From: BM003 sp963783695
Lineage (GTDB): Bacteria > Pseudomonadota > Gammaproteobacteria > Steroidobacterales > BM003
NCBI GenBank assembly: GCA_963783695.1
Contig: CAWAOM010000005.1
Span: forward strand, 17,804-81,803
Length of the DNA: 64,000 nt
Direction: 5' to 3'
In this document: positions 36,237 to 45,459 of the stretch, piece after piece
How the letters are laid out: every line of letters starts with the position of its first letter
Position numbering within the stretch: the stretch's first letter is position 1
The notes under the pieces: generated by a model
Databases searched by the model: none
Told to the model about the DNA's origin: nothing
Seen by the model: only the letters and a program-made list of their open reading frames with translations
Translations under genes and position numbers: made by a program

Positions 36237-36486
36237 GGAAAATTCAACATAATCCTAACCAGTGAATCAACCCTCTTCGCTGCATGTCGAAGCACTACCC
36301 ATGAATCTGTCTATCGCATGGACACGAAACAACACGGGTTATCGCGTCCTCCATCCTGCCCCGCCCAGGCACATCACCAAACCGGATTCACTCTTTGCCT
36401 CCACATCGCCTTACATGCACCCGTCCGAACGCGACGCCGGCCGTATTGTTGCGCTGGAGTGAGTGGCGGGTGACACTTGTCGCTCT

Positions 36487-37551
36487 ATGAGAAACCTGAA
36501 TCCAACGGTCCTGGCCGCGTTACCCGGCATATTCGCCCTGGTCATCGACGCGTCTGCGGCGGCTCCGGTTAGCGTTGCCGAGACCGAGCGCCGGCCAGTG
36601 GTGCAGGTTGTAGAGGTCAGTGGCACTGTCACGTCGCCACAAGCGGCCGTACTCTCGCCATCAGTCGGTGGATTGATAGAACGCATCGATGTCGATGCCG
36701 GCGACCGGGTCGAGGCCGGCGCGCTCATCGTCGCACTCGATCGCGAACTCGGCAATCTCTCGCTAGAGCGCGTCAGGGCCGAACAGGCACAGGCACAATC
36801 AGAACTCGAAGACTCCCGCCGCCGCCTCAGCGAAGCCCGCGACGTCGGCCCGGACAAGGGCATTGCCGAAACCCAAATCAAGTCACTGCGGGCCGAAGTC
36901 GCACGCGACGAGGCGGCATTGCAGGCAGCTACGGCCGCAGCACGGCAGCAGGCGGCTATCGTCCGGCGCCACGATGTGCGCGCACCGTTCGCCGGCGTTG
37001 TCAGCGAGCGGCTCGCAGAGGTTGGCGAGTGGGTAAACCCCGGCGATGCTCTGGTTGAGGTGGTTGCCACAGAGGGGCTGCGATTCGATTTCCGCGTCCC
37101 GCAGTCGTACTTCACCAGCGTCCGCTCAGCGACCCGGGTCGATCTCAGCCTCGACGCCATACCGGGCCGCGAGATTCCCGGCCGGATACAGGCGATCGTA
37201 CCGGTCAAGGACCCGGGCGCCAGGACCTTCCTGCTCCGGGTAGTGGCCGAACCGGACTCGTCACTGGCCGTGACTCCCGGTATGTCGGCGCGCGCGTCAA
37301 TCCGGATCGGCGCCGGCCGCGACGCGGTCGTGGTTCCACGTGACGCACTGCTGCGCTACCCGGATGGTCGCAAGACCGTGTGGGTCGTCGAATCGGGCCC
37401 GGACGGCCAGACGGTGCGCGAACAGCGGGTGGAGACCGGGCTGGAGTTCGATGGCTTCGTCGAGATCCGCGACAATCTCGAGGCGGGCGTGGCCGTCGTT
37501 ACGCGGGGCAACGAAGCACTGCGTAACGGTCAGGCCGTCAGCCTGCAATAA
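36487..37551 (+). CDS. RND efflux periplasmic adaptor (membrane fusion protein)
   Basis: About 354 residues from the ATG at 36487. A signal peptide (MRNLNPTVLAALPGIFALVI, cleaved near ASA) precedes the adaptor core: a barrel-sandwich hybrid half (GGLIERIDVDAGDRVEAGAL), a coiled-coil hairpin (SLERVRAEQAQAQSELEDSR), the second lipoyl half (RAPFAGVVSERLAEVGEWVN-PGDALVEVV), and beta-barrel and membrane-proximal domains. It starts the operon with the RND permease, 23 bases upstream of it. No outer-membrane channel gene is present in the window, so the pump must use one encoded elsewhere. Substrate unknown. Confidence 0.92.
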   Translation: MRNLNPTVLAALPGIFALVIDASAAAPVSVAETERRPVVQVVEVSGTVTSPQAAVLSPSVGGLIERIDVDAGDRVEAGALIVALDRELGNLSLERVRAEQAQAQSELEDSRRRLSEARDVGPDKGIAETQIKSLRAEVARDEAALQAATAAARQQAAIVRRHDVRAPFAGVVSERLAEVGEWVNPGDALVEVVATEGLRFDFRVPQSYFTSVRSATRVDLSLDAIPGREIPGRIQAIVPVKDPGARTFLLRVVAEPDSSLAVTPGMSARASIRIGAGRDAVVVPRDALLRYPDGRKTVWVVESGPDGQTVREQRVETGLEFDGFVEIRDNLEAGVAVVTRGNEALRNGQAVSLQ

Positions 37552-37574
37552 CCCGGTCCGGGAGGGCTAACGCG

Positions 37575-40500
37575 ATGTTCGAGGCAATCGTCCGCAACGG
37601 CCTGTTGATCACCGTGGCCGCGCTGATCCTGACCGTGCTCGGCGTGCTCGCGGCCACACAGATCCCGGTGCAGATGATTCCCGATCTCGAGGTCCGCACC
37701 GTGTCGGTGCGGACGTCCTGGCCGGGGGCGACACCGCAGGACGTCGAGAAAGAGATATTGATCGAGCAGGAGGAATATCTGCGCACGGTTCCCAACCTGC
37801 AAAGACTCGAAGCCTCGGCATCCAGCGGCTCGGCCAGCATCGAACTCGACTTCCCGTTTGGCGTCGACATGACCGAAACGCTGATCCGGGTCAACAACGC
37901 ACTTAACCAGGTACCTTCCTACCCGATCAATGTCGACGAGCCGCGCGTCTATGCGAGCTCATTCTCCGCCAACTCTTTCATGTACTTCAATATTTCGCCC
38001 CTGCCGGGGAATCCGCGCGATCTCGACATGGACATGATGCGCGATTTCATCGAAGACAACGTGCGCACCCGTATGTCCAACGTGCCGGGCGTATCGGACG
38101 TCGGGGTCGGTGGCGGGGCCGAACGCCAGATCCGGATAGTTCTCGATCCCAATCGCCTCGCCGACCGCGGCATTACGATTACGGACGTGCGCGATGCGAT
38201 TCGGCGCCGCAATCAGGACGTTTCCGGTGGCGAGATCGACAGCGGCAAACGCCGCTACCTGTTGCGAACCGTGGGCCGGTTCGATGACGTCGAACAGTTA
38301 CGCACGCTGATCCTCGACCGCCGCGGCAACACGCTGATCCGGCTCAACGATGTCGCGGATGTCGTTTTCGATCATTTCGAGATTCGCGGACTGAGTTTCG
38401 TCGACGGCGATCCGGTCATCACCGCTTCCGTCAGCCGCGAGACAGGCTCGAACGTCATCGATATCAAATATGCGATGCTCGATGCGGTCGAGCGCATCAA
38501 CCGCGAAGTCCTCGGACCGGCGGGCATGGAAATGAAACTGACCGCCGAAGATGCCGGTTATGTCGAGGCCTCGGTGCGCAACGTCTGGTTCAGCCTCGCG
38601 CTCGGTGCGACGCTCGCAACGCTGGTGATGTTCCTGTTTCTTCGCAGCGTCCGGGCAACGGCGGTAGGTGTTATCGGCATCCCGATCTGCACTATCGCGG
38701 CGTTTATCGGCCTGCTTGCCACCGGCCGCACGATCAACGTGATCTCGCTGGCGGGCGTGGCATTCGCCATTGGCATGACACTGGACAACAGTATCGTCGT
38801 CATCGAGAGCATCGAACTCGCCCGGCGGCGCGGGCTCGACCGCTTCAGATCAGCGGTCGAGGGCGTGCGCAATGTGTGGCCGGCCGTGCTCGCGTCGACA
38901 CTGACGACGATACTGGTGTTTGCGCCGGTGTTGTTCATACGCGAGGAAGCCGGTCAGCTTTACTCCGACATCGCCATCGCTATCTCGGCATCGATCATGG
39001 CGTCGATGCTGGTCGCGATAACGTTGATACCGACGGCCAGTGCGCGTTTGAATTTCGGCACCGAAAACCGCGATGCCAATACCCAGGGCAACAACCGTGG
39101 CGTTGGTGCCCGCGTAACGCGTATGGTCGACGCGCTGATCAGTTCTCCGCAACGGCGACTCGTGACGATCTTCACCACGGTGGCAGTCAGCCTCGCGGTC
39201 ATCGTGTTGCTGACGCCGGCGGCCGAATATCTACCGGAAGGCGAGGAACCAAAGACCTTTGCCTCGCTGAGCGCACCGCCCGGATACAATCTCGAAACAA
39301 TGGCCGCGATTGGTCTCGAGATACAGGACTACTTTCTCCAGTTCGTCGGCGATGACCCATCCCTTTTCGAGCGTGGCGAAACCGATGTGCCGGCAATCAA
39401 ATACCTGAATGTACGGATCAGCCCCGGTGGCATGCGAATTATTTCCGAGACCGTCGATCCCGGCCGGATCAACGACCTGATGGATGCCATTACCGGTGTG
39501 TACCGAACCTATCCAGGCATGCGTGCATTTGCCGCACGCGGCTCGATTATCTCCAGTAACGACGGCGGCACGCGCAGCATCAATCTCGATATTTCCGGGC
39601 CCAGCCTTGCAGTGATTTATGACGCCGCGCTTGCGACCTATCGCCGCGCGCAGGAAGTGTTCGAGAACCCACGCATCCAGTCGAGTCCTTCGTCATTGTC
39701 TCTCGCCCAGCCGCTGGTCGAGGTCCGCCCCGACTGGGACCGCGCGGCCGAACTCGGGATGGACGCCGGCAGTGTCGGGTACACCGTTGCCGCACTGACC
39801 GATGGCGCCTATGTCGACGAATTCTTCCTCGACGACGACAAGATCGATATCTACCTGTTCGGCAGCGACCAGGGCCAGGCCAGTCTGGACACGCTGGGAC
39901 AGTTGCCGCTATTCACACCACAGGGCGCCGTCCTGCCGTTGTCGGCCATTGCGAGTATCAGCGAGACGGTTGACACCAGCACCGTGCGCCGGATCAACGG
40001 CCAGCGGACCGTGACGCTGAATGTGATCCCGCCACCGACCGTTCCGCTCGAGACCGGAGTCGAGATCGTCCGCGAGCAGATCATCGCGGCGCTGCGGGCC
40101 AACGGCGAGATTCCGGCGGGCGTCAGTGTCGATATTTCGGGCGCCAGCGACCAGCTGGATGCCACCAAGGCGGCGCTGGCGGCCAATTACCCCGTTGCAC
40201 TGATTATCGTGTACCTGCTACTCGTCGCGATATTCAAGCACTGGGGCTACCCGTTGCTGATCATGACGACTATCCCGCTCGGCATTGCCGGTGGCATCGT
40301 CGGCCTGGCCCTGATGAATATTATCGGCGCCGCGCTGCCCGCCATCGGGCTCGCGGGCTTTCACCAGCCCTTTGACATGATCTCGATGCTTGGCTTCCTT
40401 ATCCTGATGGGCACCGTGGTCAATAACCCGATCCTGATCGTCGACCAGGCCATGCGCCTGATAAAAGACGGCGCGCACAGCGCGCGGGATGCAGTAAGCG

Positions 40501-40775
40501 AGGCGGTGTCCGTCCGTTTCCGCCCGATCGCGATGTCGACGTTGACGACGATCTGCGGACTGTCCCCGCTGGTGTTCATTCCCGGCGCGGGCACCGAGCT
40601 TTATCGCGGCGTCGGCGCCATCGTGTTGTTCGGCATACTCGGTGCCGCCGTTGTATCGTTGACGATGCTGCCGGCGTTGACTGTGGCGGTTCTGGAGTGG
40701 CGGCAGTCACGGCCTGAAGCCACCGTTGCCCCCGTTGCCGACCGCAGTGGCCAACCGGGATTCCGTGAACGATGA
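37575..40775 (+). CDS. RND efflux permease (AcrB/MdtB-type)
   Basis: A 1066-residue inner-membrane transporter with a strong ribosome site GGGAGGG. N-terminal helix (LLITVAALILTVLGVLAATQ), two large periplasmic loops and twelve helices give the AcrB plan. Motif-rich stretches are IPVQMIPDLEVRTVSVRTSW, PGATPQDVEKEILIEQE, and QFVGD-like loops. In TM4 the proton-relay pair reads L-D-N (GMTLDNSIVVIES) rather than D-D, so one of the two canonical acids is replaced by Asn. TM10-11 retain GFLILMGTVVNNPILIVDQA. It is translationally coupled to the phospholipase D-type gene (ATGA overlap at 40772-40775). Multidrug or lipid-like substrate is plausible but not shown. Confidence 0.93.
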   Translation: MFEAIVRNGLLITVAALILTVLGVLAATQIPVQMIPDLEVRTVSVRTSWPGATPQDVEKEILIEQEEYLRTVPNLQRLEASASSGSASIELDFPFGVDMTETLIRVNNALNQVPSYPINVDEPRVYASSFSANSFMYFNISPLPGNPRDLDMDMMRDFIEDNVRTRMSNVPGVSDVGVGGGAERQIRIVLDPNRLADRGITITDVRDAIRRRNQDVSGGEIDSGKRRYLLRTVGRFDDVEQLRTLILDRRGNTLIRLNDVADVVFDHFEIRGLSFVDGDPVITASVSRETGSNVIDIKYAMLDAVERINREVLGPAGMEMKLTAEDAGYVEASVRNVWFSLALGATLATLVMFLFLRSVRATAVGVIGIPICTIAAFIGLLATGRTINVISLAGVAFAIGMTLDNSIVVIESIELARRRGLDRFRSAVEGVRNVWPAVLASTLTTILVFAPVLFIREEAGQLYSDIAIAISASIMASMLVAITLIPTASARLNFGTENRDANTQGNNRGVGARVTRMVDALISSPQRRLVTIFTTVAVSLAVIVLLTPAAEYLPEGEEPKTFASLSAPPGYNLETMAAIGLEIQDYFLQFVGDDPSLFERGETDVPAIKYLNVRISPGGMRIISETVDPGRINDLMDAITGVYRTYPGMRAFAARGSIISSNDGGTRSINLDISGPSLAVIYDAALATYRRAQEVFENPRIQSSPSSLSLAQPLVEVRPDWDRAAELGMDAGSVGYTVAALTDGAYVDEFFLDDDKIDIYLFGSDQGQASLDTLGQLPLFTPQGAVLPLSAIASISETVDTSTVRRINGQRTVTLNVIPPPTVPLETGVEIVREQIIAALRANGEIPAGVSVDISGASDQLDATKAALAANYPVALIIVYLLLVAIFKHWGYPLLIMTTIPLGIAGGIVGLALMNIIGAALPAIGLAGFHQPFDMISMLGFLILMGTVVNNPILIVDQAMRLIKDGAHSARDAVSEAVSVRFRPIAMSTLTTICGLSPLVFIPGAGTELYRGVGAIVLFGILGAAVVSLTMLPALTVAVLEWRQSRPEATVAPVADRSGQPGFRER

Positions 40776-42298
40776 CTTTTGCAAGGCGCGTGAGTGCGAA
40801 ATTAAAACGATTTGTGGTAGTTGCGCTGTCCGTGCTGGCTGGCGCATGCGCCTCGCTCGAGCCCATCGACCTGCCCGACGAATACACTGCCGCGCCGAGC
40901 GATGCTCCGCTGTGGCAATCGCTGGACGAGATCCGCACGGACAACTGGCAAGTGCTGCTTGACAACGGCCCCGCCGCGCTCGACTGGCGCTTGCTGATGA
41001 TCGACAGCGCCACCGAGAGCCTCGACCTGCAGACATTCCTGTGGAATTTCGATACCGCCGGGTCGATGATCCTGTCACACCTGATGGCAGCGGCTCACCG
41101 AGGGGTGACGGTTCGCTTGCTGGTCGACGACACGTTTCTCGCATCCGAAGACCAGATGCTGATCGCGCTGGAAGAGCATCAAAACATCGAGTACCGCGTG
41201 TTCAACCCGTTCAAGCGCAGGGCCGACAGCCTCGTTACGCGACAACTGCTCAATCTCGCCGAGTTTCATCGTCTCGACCATCGCATGCACAACAAGGCCC
41301 TTATCGTCGACAACAGGGTAGCGATAGTCGGCGGGCGCAATCTGGCCGACGAGTATTTCGGCCTGCATGAACAGAGCAACTTTCGTGACATGGAGCTACT
41401 GGTCGGCGGACCGATCGTGCAGGATATTACGGCGTCGTTCGACGACTACTGGAACGACGAGTGGTCGTTCCCGATCGAGATGCTCTCGCACCTGAGCCCC
41501 TCTTACGCCGCACTCGACGACGCGGCGACCCTCAAGGAGCCGGACATCCGGATTCACAACGAGCCGACGGCGGATTTGCTGCAGCGGCGCTGGCAGGCAC
41601 TGGTCCGCAGCGCGTTACCGGGCACGCCGACACTGTATGTCGACGCGCCACCGGTGGGGAACCCGGACGACACGCCGCCGGTCGAGCTTGCCAATGCGCT
41701 GATCGACCTGTTCGATAATGCGGAGGAAGAAGTTCTCATCCTGTCGGCCTACCTTATCCCGTCGCCAAGGCTGGAGGGCGCGGTGGCGCGCGCCGTCGCG
41801 CGCGGTGTCGACGTTCGCATCCTGACCAACTCGATCCGGTCAAACAATCACCTCGCCGCGCACAGCGCCTACCGCAATCACATCAACGAGATGCTGGGCG
41901 ACGGTGCGCAACTGCACGAGGTGCGCATCGACGCCCGCGACCGTTACGTACACATGTTCCCGCCGGTTGAAGACAAGTCGATTGCGCTGCATGCCAAGGC
42001 CATCGTATTCGACCGCGACAAGGTGTTTATCGGCAGTGCCAACCTCGACCCGCGCTCGCTTCGCATCAATACCGAGATGGGGCTGTTGGTGGTCAGCGAG
42101 GAACTCAACGCGGCGGTCAGAACGGCGTTCGATCCTGACTTCGAAGAGCGCAACGCCTGGCGGCTGCAGTTCGACGCCGACGGCACGGTCGTGTGGATAT
42201 CCGGGGACACCGTGCTGCACTCACAACCGGCCGCATCGTGGATGCAACGGATCGAGGACTGGTTTCTCGCCCACCTGCCGATAGAGGGCAAGATGTAG
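40772..42298 (+). CDS. Phospholipase D-superfamily protein, cardiolipin synthase ClsC-like, probable lipoprotein
   Basis: A 508-residue protein with two HKD motifs, the catalytic signature of the family: H-R-M-H-N-K-A-L-I-V-D-N-R-V near residue 170 and H-A-K-A-I-V-F-D-R-D-K near residue 405, each followed by the G-G-R-N or G-S-A-N-L-D segment. The first block (ALIVDNRVAIVGGRNLADEY-FGL) is close to E. coli ClsC, which makes cardiolipin from phosphatidylethanolamine and phosphatidylglycerol. The N-terminus (SAKLKRFVVVALSVLAGACAS) looks like a lipoprotein signal with an imperfect lipobox (L-A-G-A-C). Coupling to the RND permease by a 4-base overlap suggests a link between efflux and membrane lipid remodelling. 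Confidence 0.88.
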   Translation: MTFARRVSAKLKRFVVVALSVLAGACASLEPIDLPDEYTAAPSDAPLWQSLDEIRTDNWQVLLDNGPAALDWRLLMIDSATESLDLQTFLWNFDTAGSMILSHLMAAAHRGVTVRLLVDDTFLASEDQMLIALEEHQNIEYRVFNPFKRRADSLVTRQLLNLAEFHRLDHRMHNKALIVDNRVAIVGGRNLADEYFGLHEQSNFRDMELLVGGPIVQDITASFDDYWNDEWSFPIEMLSHLSPSYAALDDAATLKEPDIRIHNEPTADLLQRRWQALVRSALPGTPTLYVDAPPVGNPDDTPPVELANALIDLFDNAEEEVLILSAYLIPSPRLEGAVARAVARGVDVRILTNSIRSNNHLAAHSAYRNHINEMLGDGAQLHEVRIDARDRYVHMFPPVEDKSIALHAKAIVFDRDKVFIGSANLDPRSLRINTEMGLLVVSEELNAAVRTAFDPDFEERNAWRLQFDADGTVVWISGDTVLHSQPAASWMQRIEDWFLAHLPIEGKM

Positions 42299-42517
42299 TT
42301 ACGGTGACACGCTGCGGGTCAGCAGCTTCGCGAACGATTTGCAGGCGCATTGCAGTGGCTGGCGACGATGTCCCGGAATCCGGTTTCACGGGCGGCAACA
42401 CCAGTCCCAGGTTTCCTGCTCGCCGGGGACGGTATCTGCAAAGTCAATGCAAACCGGCCTGTTGCCCGGGCCGAATACGAGCGCAACGGCAGACGCGCAT
42501 ATTCGGATCGATCCGGA

Positions 42518-43201
42518 TCAGTCGGGAGACTGCGATATCTGCATGCCCACCAGCCGTGCCACGAGCACCGTGAGATAAACCTGGCCGATGAGTGCTTCCA
42601 GCGTCGCAAGCGAACCCGTTACCTGGGTGGCGGGCGAGATGTCGCCGTAGCCCAGCGTCGTAAGCGTGACGAAACTGAAATAGTCGAAGCTGACCAAATC
42701 GCCTTCTCCCGGCAAGACACCTTTGAAGGCATCGGAATCGACGAGGAACACAGCCTCGTATAACCATGCAAAAGCGACTCCGATCAGCAGGTAAACCGAC
42801 AACGCACCATAGATGAGCGACATATCGACGCGGCTCTGCTTGGACAATATGTCGGTCAGTATTTCGTAGGCAACGAACAGGAAAAACGCAACGCCTACGA
42901 TTCGCGAGGGCAGTTTCGGATAAACGTCAATGAACGGGAGGTAATCGATCCAGACCAGCGCGGCCACCAGCACGCCCAGCACGACGATAACCCGGAACCG
43001 TCGCGCCTCATCCGAGATTGCATATCCTCCCGCCAGTATCAATAACGTCAGCACTACGAGCTCGAAACCCTGGTCCATGGCGAACGATCGCGCCAACGGG
43101 GCCACTACCCACAGCGCCAACAACGAGATGAACAACAGTTTATAGCCGTTCCGCGGCGTATTGAGTACGACGGCGTCGTCGACCTGATTCTCTTGTGGCA
43201 T
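42518..43201 (-). CDS. Potassium channel with TLGYGD selectivity filter
   Basis: About 227 residues from the ATG at 43199-43201. Six hydrophobic segments are visible (LLFISLLALWVVAPLA, FELVVLTLLILAGGYAI, VIVVLGVLVAALVW, IVGVAFFLFVAYEI, IYGALSVYLLIGVAFAWLYE, and the last after the pore). The pore loop and filter read S-F-V-T-L-T-T-L-G-Y-G-D-I-S-P, the K+ signature. There is no charged S4 voltage sensor and no RCK domain, so it is a small ungated or membrane-sensing K+ channel. It stands alone, convergent with the ClsC-like gene and divergent from the TolB/TPR paralogue. Confidence 0.88.
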   Translation of the reverse strand: MPQENQVDDAVVLNTPRNGYKLLFISLLALWVVAPLARSFAMDQGFELVVLTLLILAGGYAISDEARRFRVIVVLGVLVAALVWIDYLPFIDVYPKLPSRIVGVAFFLFVAYEILTDILSKQSRVDMSLIYGALSVYLLIGVAFAWLYEAVFLVDSDAFKGVLPGEGDLVSFDYFSFVTLTTLGYGDISPATQVTGSLATLEALIGQVYLTVLVARLVGMQISQSPD

Positions 43202-43512
43202 GAACTTCCCCGGATATTGTTGTGGCAACGCCAGTCTACCCCCGAAGTAGCCCGATACGAATCCCGCGCGCTGAGCCACCGCGTGCGGGATAGCCGATAA
43301 GGTTCGCGCCGCAAGAAAGCGCCCGGCAACGACGAAGTTGAATTCCGAACTCAGCGGTGCCCGACGCGACGATGGCGGACACCGGCCTCTTATTCAGCAA
43401 CGGCGGATGCCGCATATTGTTGCGAGAGCAGACCGGGGGAAACCAGCGAACCACGTTCCTTCCGCCCACATGATCGGTTAGGCTGGCTACCGACGAATCA
43501 TTCGGGGTCGGA
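43202..43512. other. Divergent intergenic region, K+ channel / TolB-TPR gene
   Basis: This 311-base region is between divergent genes and should carry their promoters. I see no coding frame and no clear repeat. Confidence 0.5.
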
Positions 43513-45459
43513 ATGTCGCTATTTGCCGAACTGAAGCGCCGCAACGTCATTCGCGTTGCGATTGCCTACGTCGTCCTGTCGTGGCTGCTGTTGCAGGCGG
43601 GCGATGTGCTGCTGCAGTTGCTGGGCGTGCCCGACTGGGGTCTGCGGCTGGTCTTCGCGATACTGGCGCTGGGTTTTCCCGTTGCGCTGGTTCTTTCATG
43701 GATTTACGAGCTGACCCCGGACGGGTTACGCCGCGATCCCGGCAACAGCGCGGAGCCGGCCTCTGTGCAACAAAGCGGCCATCGGCTAAACGTTGCCATC
43801 AGCGTGCTACTGGTCATCGCCATCGCGCTGTTCGCCGTTTCGACGTTCTTGCCGACCTCCGTGCCCGACCGGAAAGCGCCGCCTGATATTGTTACTTCGG
43901 AGCCGGGTGAGCCGGAAACGCCGCGACACGAATCCGTTCAGGCCTCGATCGCGGTGCTGCCGTTCGAGGCGCTCTCCGAGGACGCGAGCGATGTGTATTT
44001 CGGCAAGGGAATTGCCGAGGAGTTGCTTAACGCGCTGACCCAGTTTTCGGGACTGAAAGTGGCGGCAAGAACGTCAGCGTTCGCATTCGAGGGCGAGACT
44101 GTCGATCTGCGTGAGATCGGCGAACGGCTGGGCGTCGCCCACGTACTCGAGGGTTCGGTTCGCCGCTCCGGCGAACGCTTACGCGTCACCGTTCAGTTGA
44201 TCCGGGTGGATGACGGCTTTCATCTCTGGTCCGAAACCTACGATCGCACCTTGACCGACGTATTCGCTATCCAGGACGACATCGTGCGCCAATTGAGCCG
44301 GGCACTCGAAGTCCGGCTTGGCGTTGGCGGCGGCGCCGGACGCGCCGAGCTTGGCAACGTCGACCCGCAGGCCTATGAGCAGTACCTGCGCGGCCTGGCC
44401 CTGTGGGGCGAGCGCGACAACCCGCCCGACAATCGGAAGGCGGCGCTGGCCGCGTTCCGCCTGGCGGCGGAGATCGCGCCGGACTTCGCCGACGCGTGGT
44501 CGGCCATCGGCAACGTTTTTGCGTTCAGCGACAACGACACCCTCGGTCTTTCACACGACGAGTTCCTGCGCCAGGGGGAGGCCGCGCTGGAAAAGGCGCT
44601 TGATCTTGACCCGGACAATGCGGCTGCGCATGCGGGGATGGTTTCGTGGATGGGCCGTGTCCTTCTCCGCCTGGAGGCCGCGCGTCGTCACCTCGAACGA
44701 TCGCTGGAATTGGCGCCGAACCGCGCCGAAAGCCACTACTCGGCGGGGTACTTCTGGAGCCTGATCGGCAACGTCGCCGCGGCAAAGCTCGCGTTTGACC
44801 GAGCCGTCGCCCTGGATCCGCTGAATCTCACCGTTCAGCGGGGTCGCGCGCTGTTTCTGATCGCAATCGGGCGGGACGATGAGGCTTTTCTGTTTTTCGA
44901 TAAGTGTTTTGAGACCGAATGCATGCCCGGGTTAGTGTCTTTTTTCGGATCGTCCGCAGCCATCGTTGCAGGAGACCGTGAGCGCGCCCGGGCGTGGATG
45001 GAATACCTGGGCCCCTCTATCGAGGAGTACCTCGATCAGCCGCCCGAACGCATCGCGCCGGAGTTGCGTTTGTTTACCTGGTGGACAGCGACAAGCCTGG
45101 GAGATGCCGCCGAGACGCCGCTCGAGGGGATAGACCTGGACGAGCTGATCGAAGCGGCACCGTCCATCGGGTTGGCCGGACCATTGCTGGCATCGGTACT
45201 CCCCGAAGACCTCATGATGGAATTTTTGTTCGAAATGTACCGGCAAAACCGGCTCTTTATGGGCCCTTTTGCAATGATGCCGTATTACCGCAACTCCCAC
45301 ACCTACCCCGAGTGGTTACTCAGCGATCCGCGCTATCACGAGTTGTGGTCGCAACCGGGCATGGCCGAGCTGGCGAAAGCCCGGCGCGGCAACGGCCAGC
45401 TCATTGGCCTGCCGCTGGATCTCTCCCAAATCAAAAACAAGGCACCCGGGACAGACTGA
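43513..45459 (+). CDS. Membrane-anchored TolB-like / TPR protein (second paralogue)
   Basis: A 648-residue protein that repeats the architecture of the gene at 497-2356: MSLFAELKRRNVIRVAIAYV with two helices, a third helix (VAISVLLVIAIALFAVSTFL), a TolB-N-like domain (SIAVLPFEALSEDASDVYFG, then VLEGSVRRSGERLRV and DGFHLWSETYDRT), and TPR-like repeats to the end (YLRGLALWGERDN, LGLSHDEFLRQGEAALEKAL, LELAPNRAESHYSAGYFWSL). The two are clearly homologous and differ mostly in the C-terminal repeats. Function unknown; I note that the family often accompanies signalling genes. Confidence 0.88.
   Translation: MSLFAELKRRNVIRVAIAYVVLSWLLLQAGDVLLQLLGVPDWGLRLVFAILALGFPVALVLSWIYELTPDGLRRDPGNSAEPASVQQSGHRLNVAISVLLVIAIALFAVSTFLPTSVPDRKAPPDIVTSEPGEPETPRHESVQASIAVLPFEALSEDASDVYFGKGIAEELLNALTQFSGLKVAARTSAFAFEGETVDLREIGERLGVAHVLEGSVRRSGERLRVTVQLIRVDDGFHLWSETYDRTLTDVFAIQDDIVRQLSRALEVRLGVGGGAGRAELGNVDPQAYEQYLRGLALWGERDNPPDNRKAALAAFRLAAEIAPDFADAWSAIGNVFAFSDNDTLGLSHDEFLRQGEAALEKALDLDPDNAAAHAGMVSWMGRVLLRLEAARRHLERSLELAPNRAESHYSAGYFWSLIGNVAAAKLAFDRAVALDPLNLTVQRGRALFLIAIGRDDEAFLFFDKCFETECMPGLVSFFGSSAAIVAGDRERARAWMEYLGPSIEEYLDQPPERIAPELRLFTWWTATSLGDAAETPLEGIDLDELIEAAPSIGLAGPLLASVLPEDLMMEFLFEMYRQNRLFMGPFAMMPYYRNSHTYPEWLLSDPRYHELWSQPGMAELAKARRGNGQLIGLPLDLSQIKNKAPGTD

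Noticed and set aside
36262..36462. 66-codon plus-strand frame before the RND adaptor gene
   Set aside because: It has no ribosome site and no domain, and it ends at the upstream region of the adaptor gene. It looks like a chance open frame.
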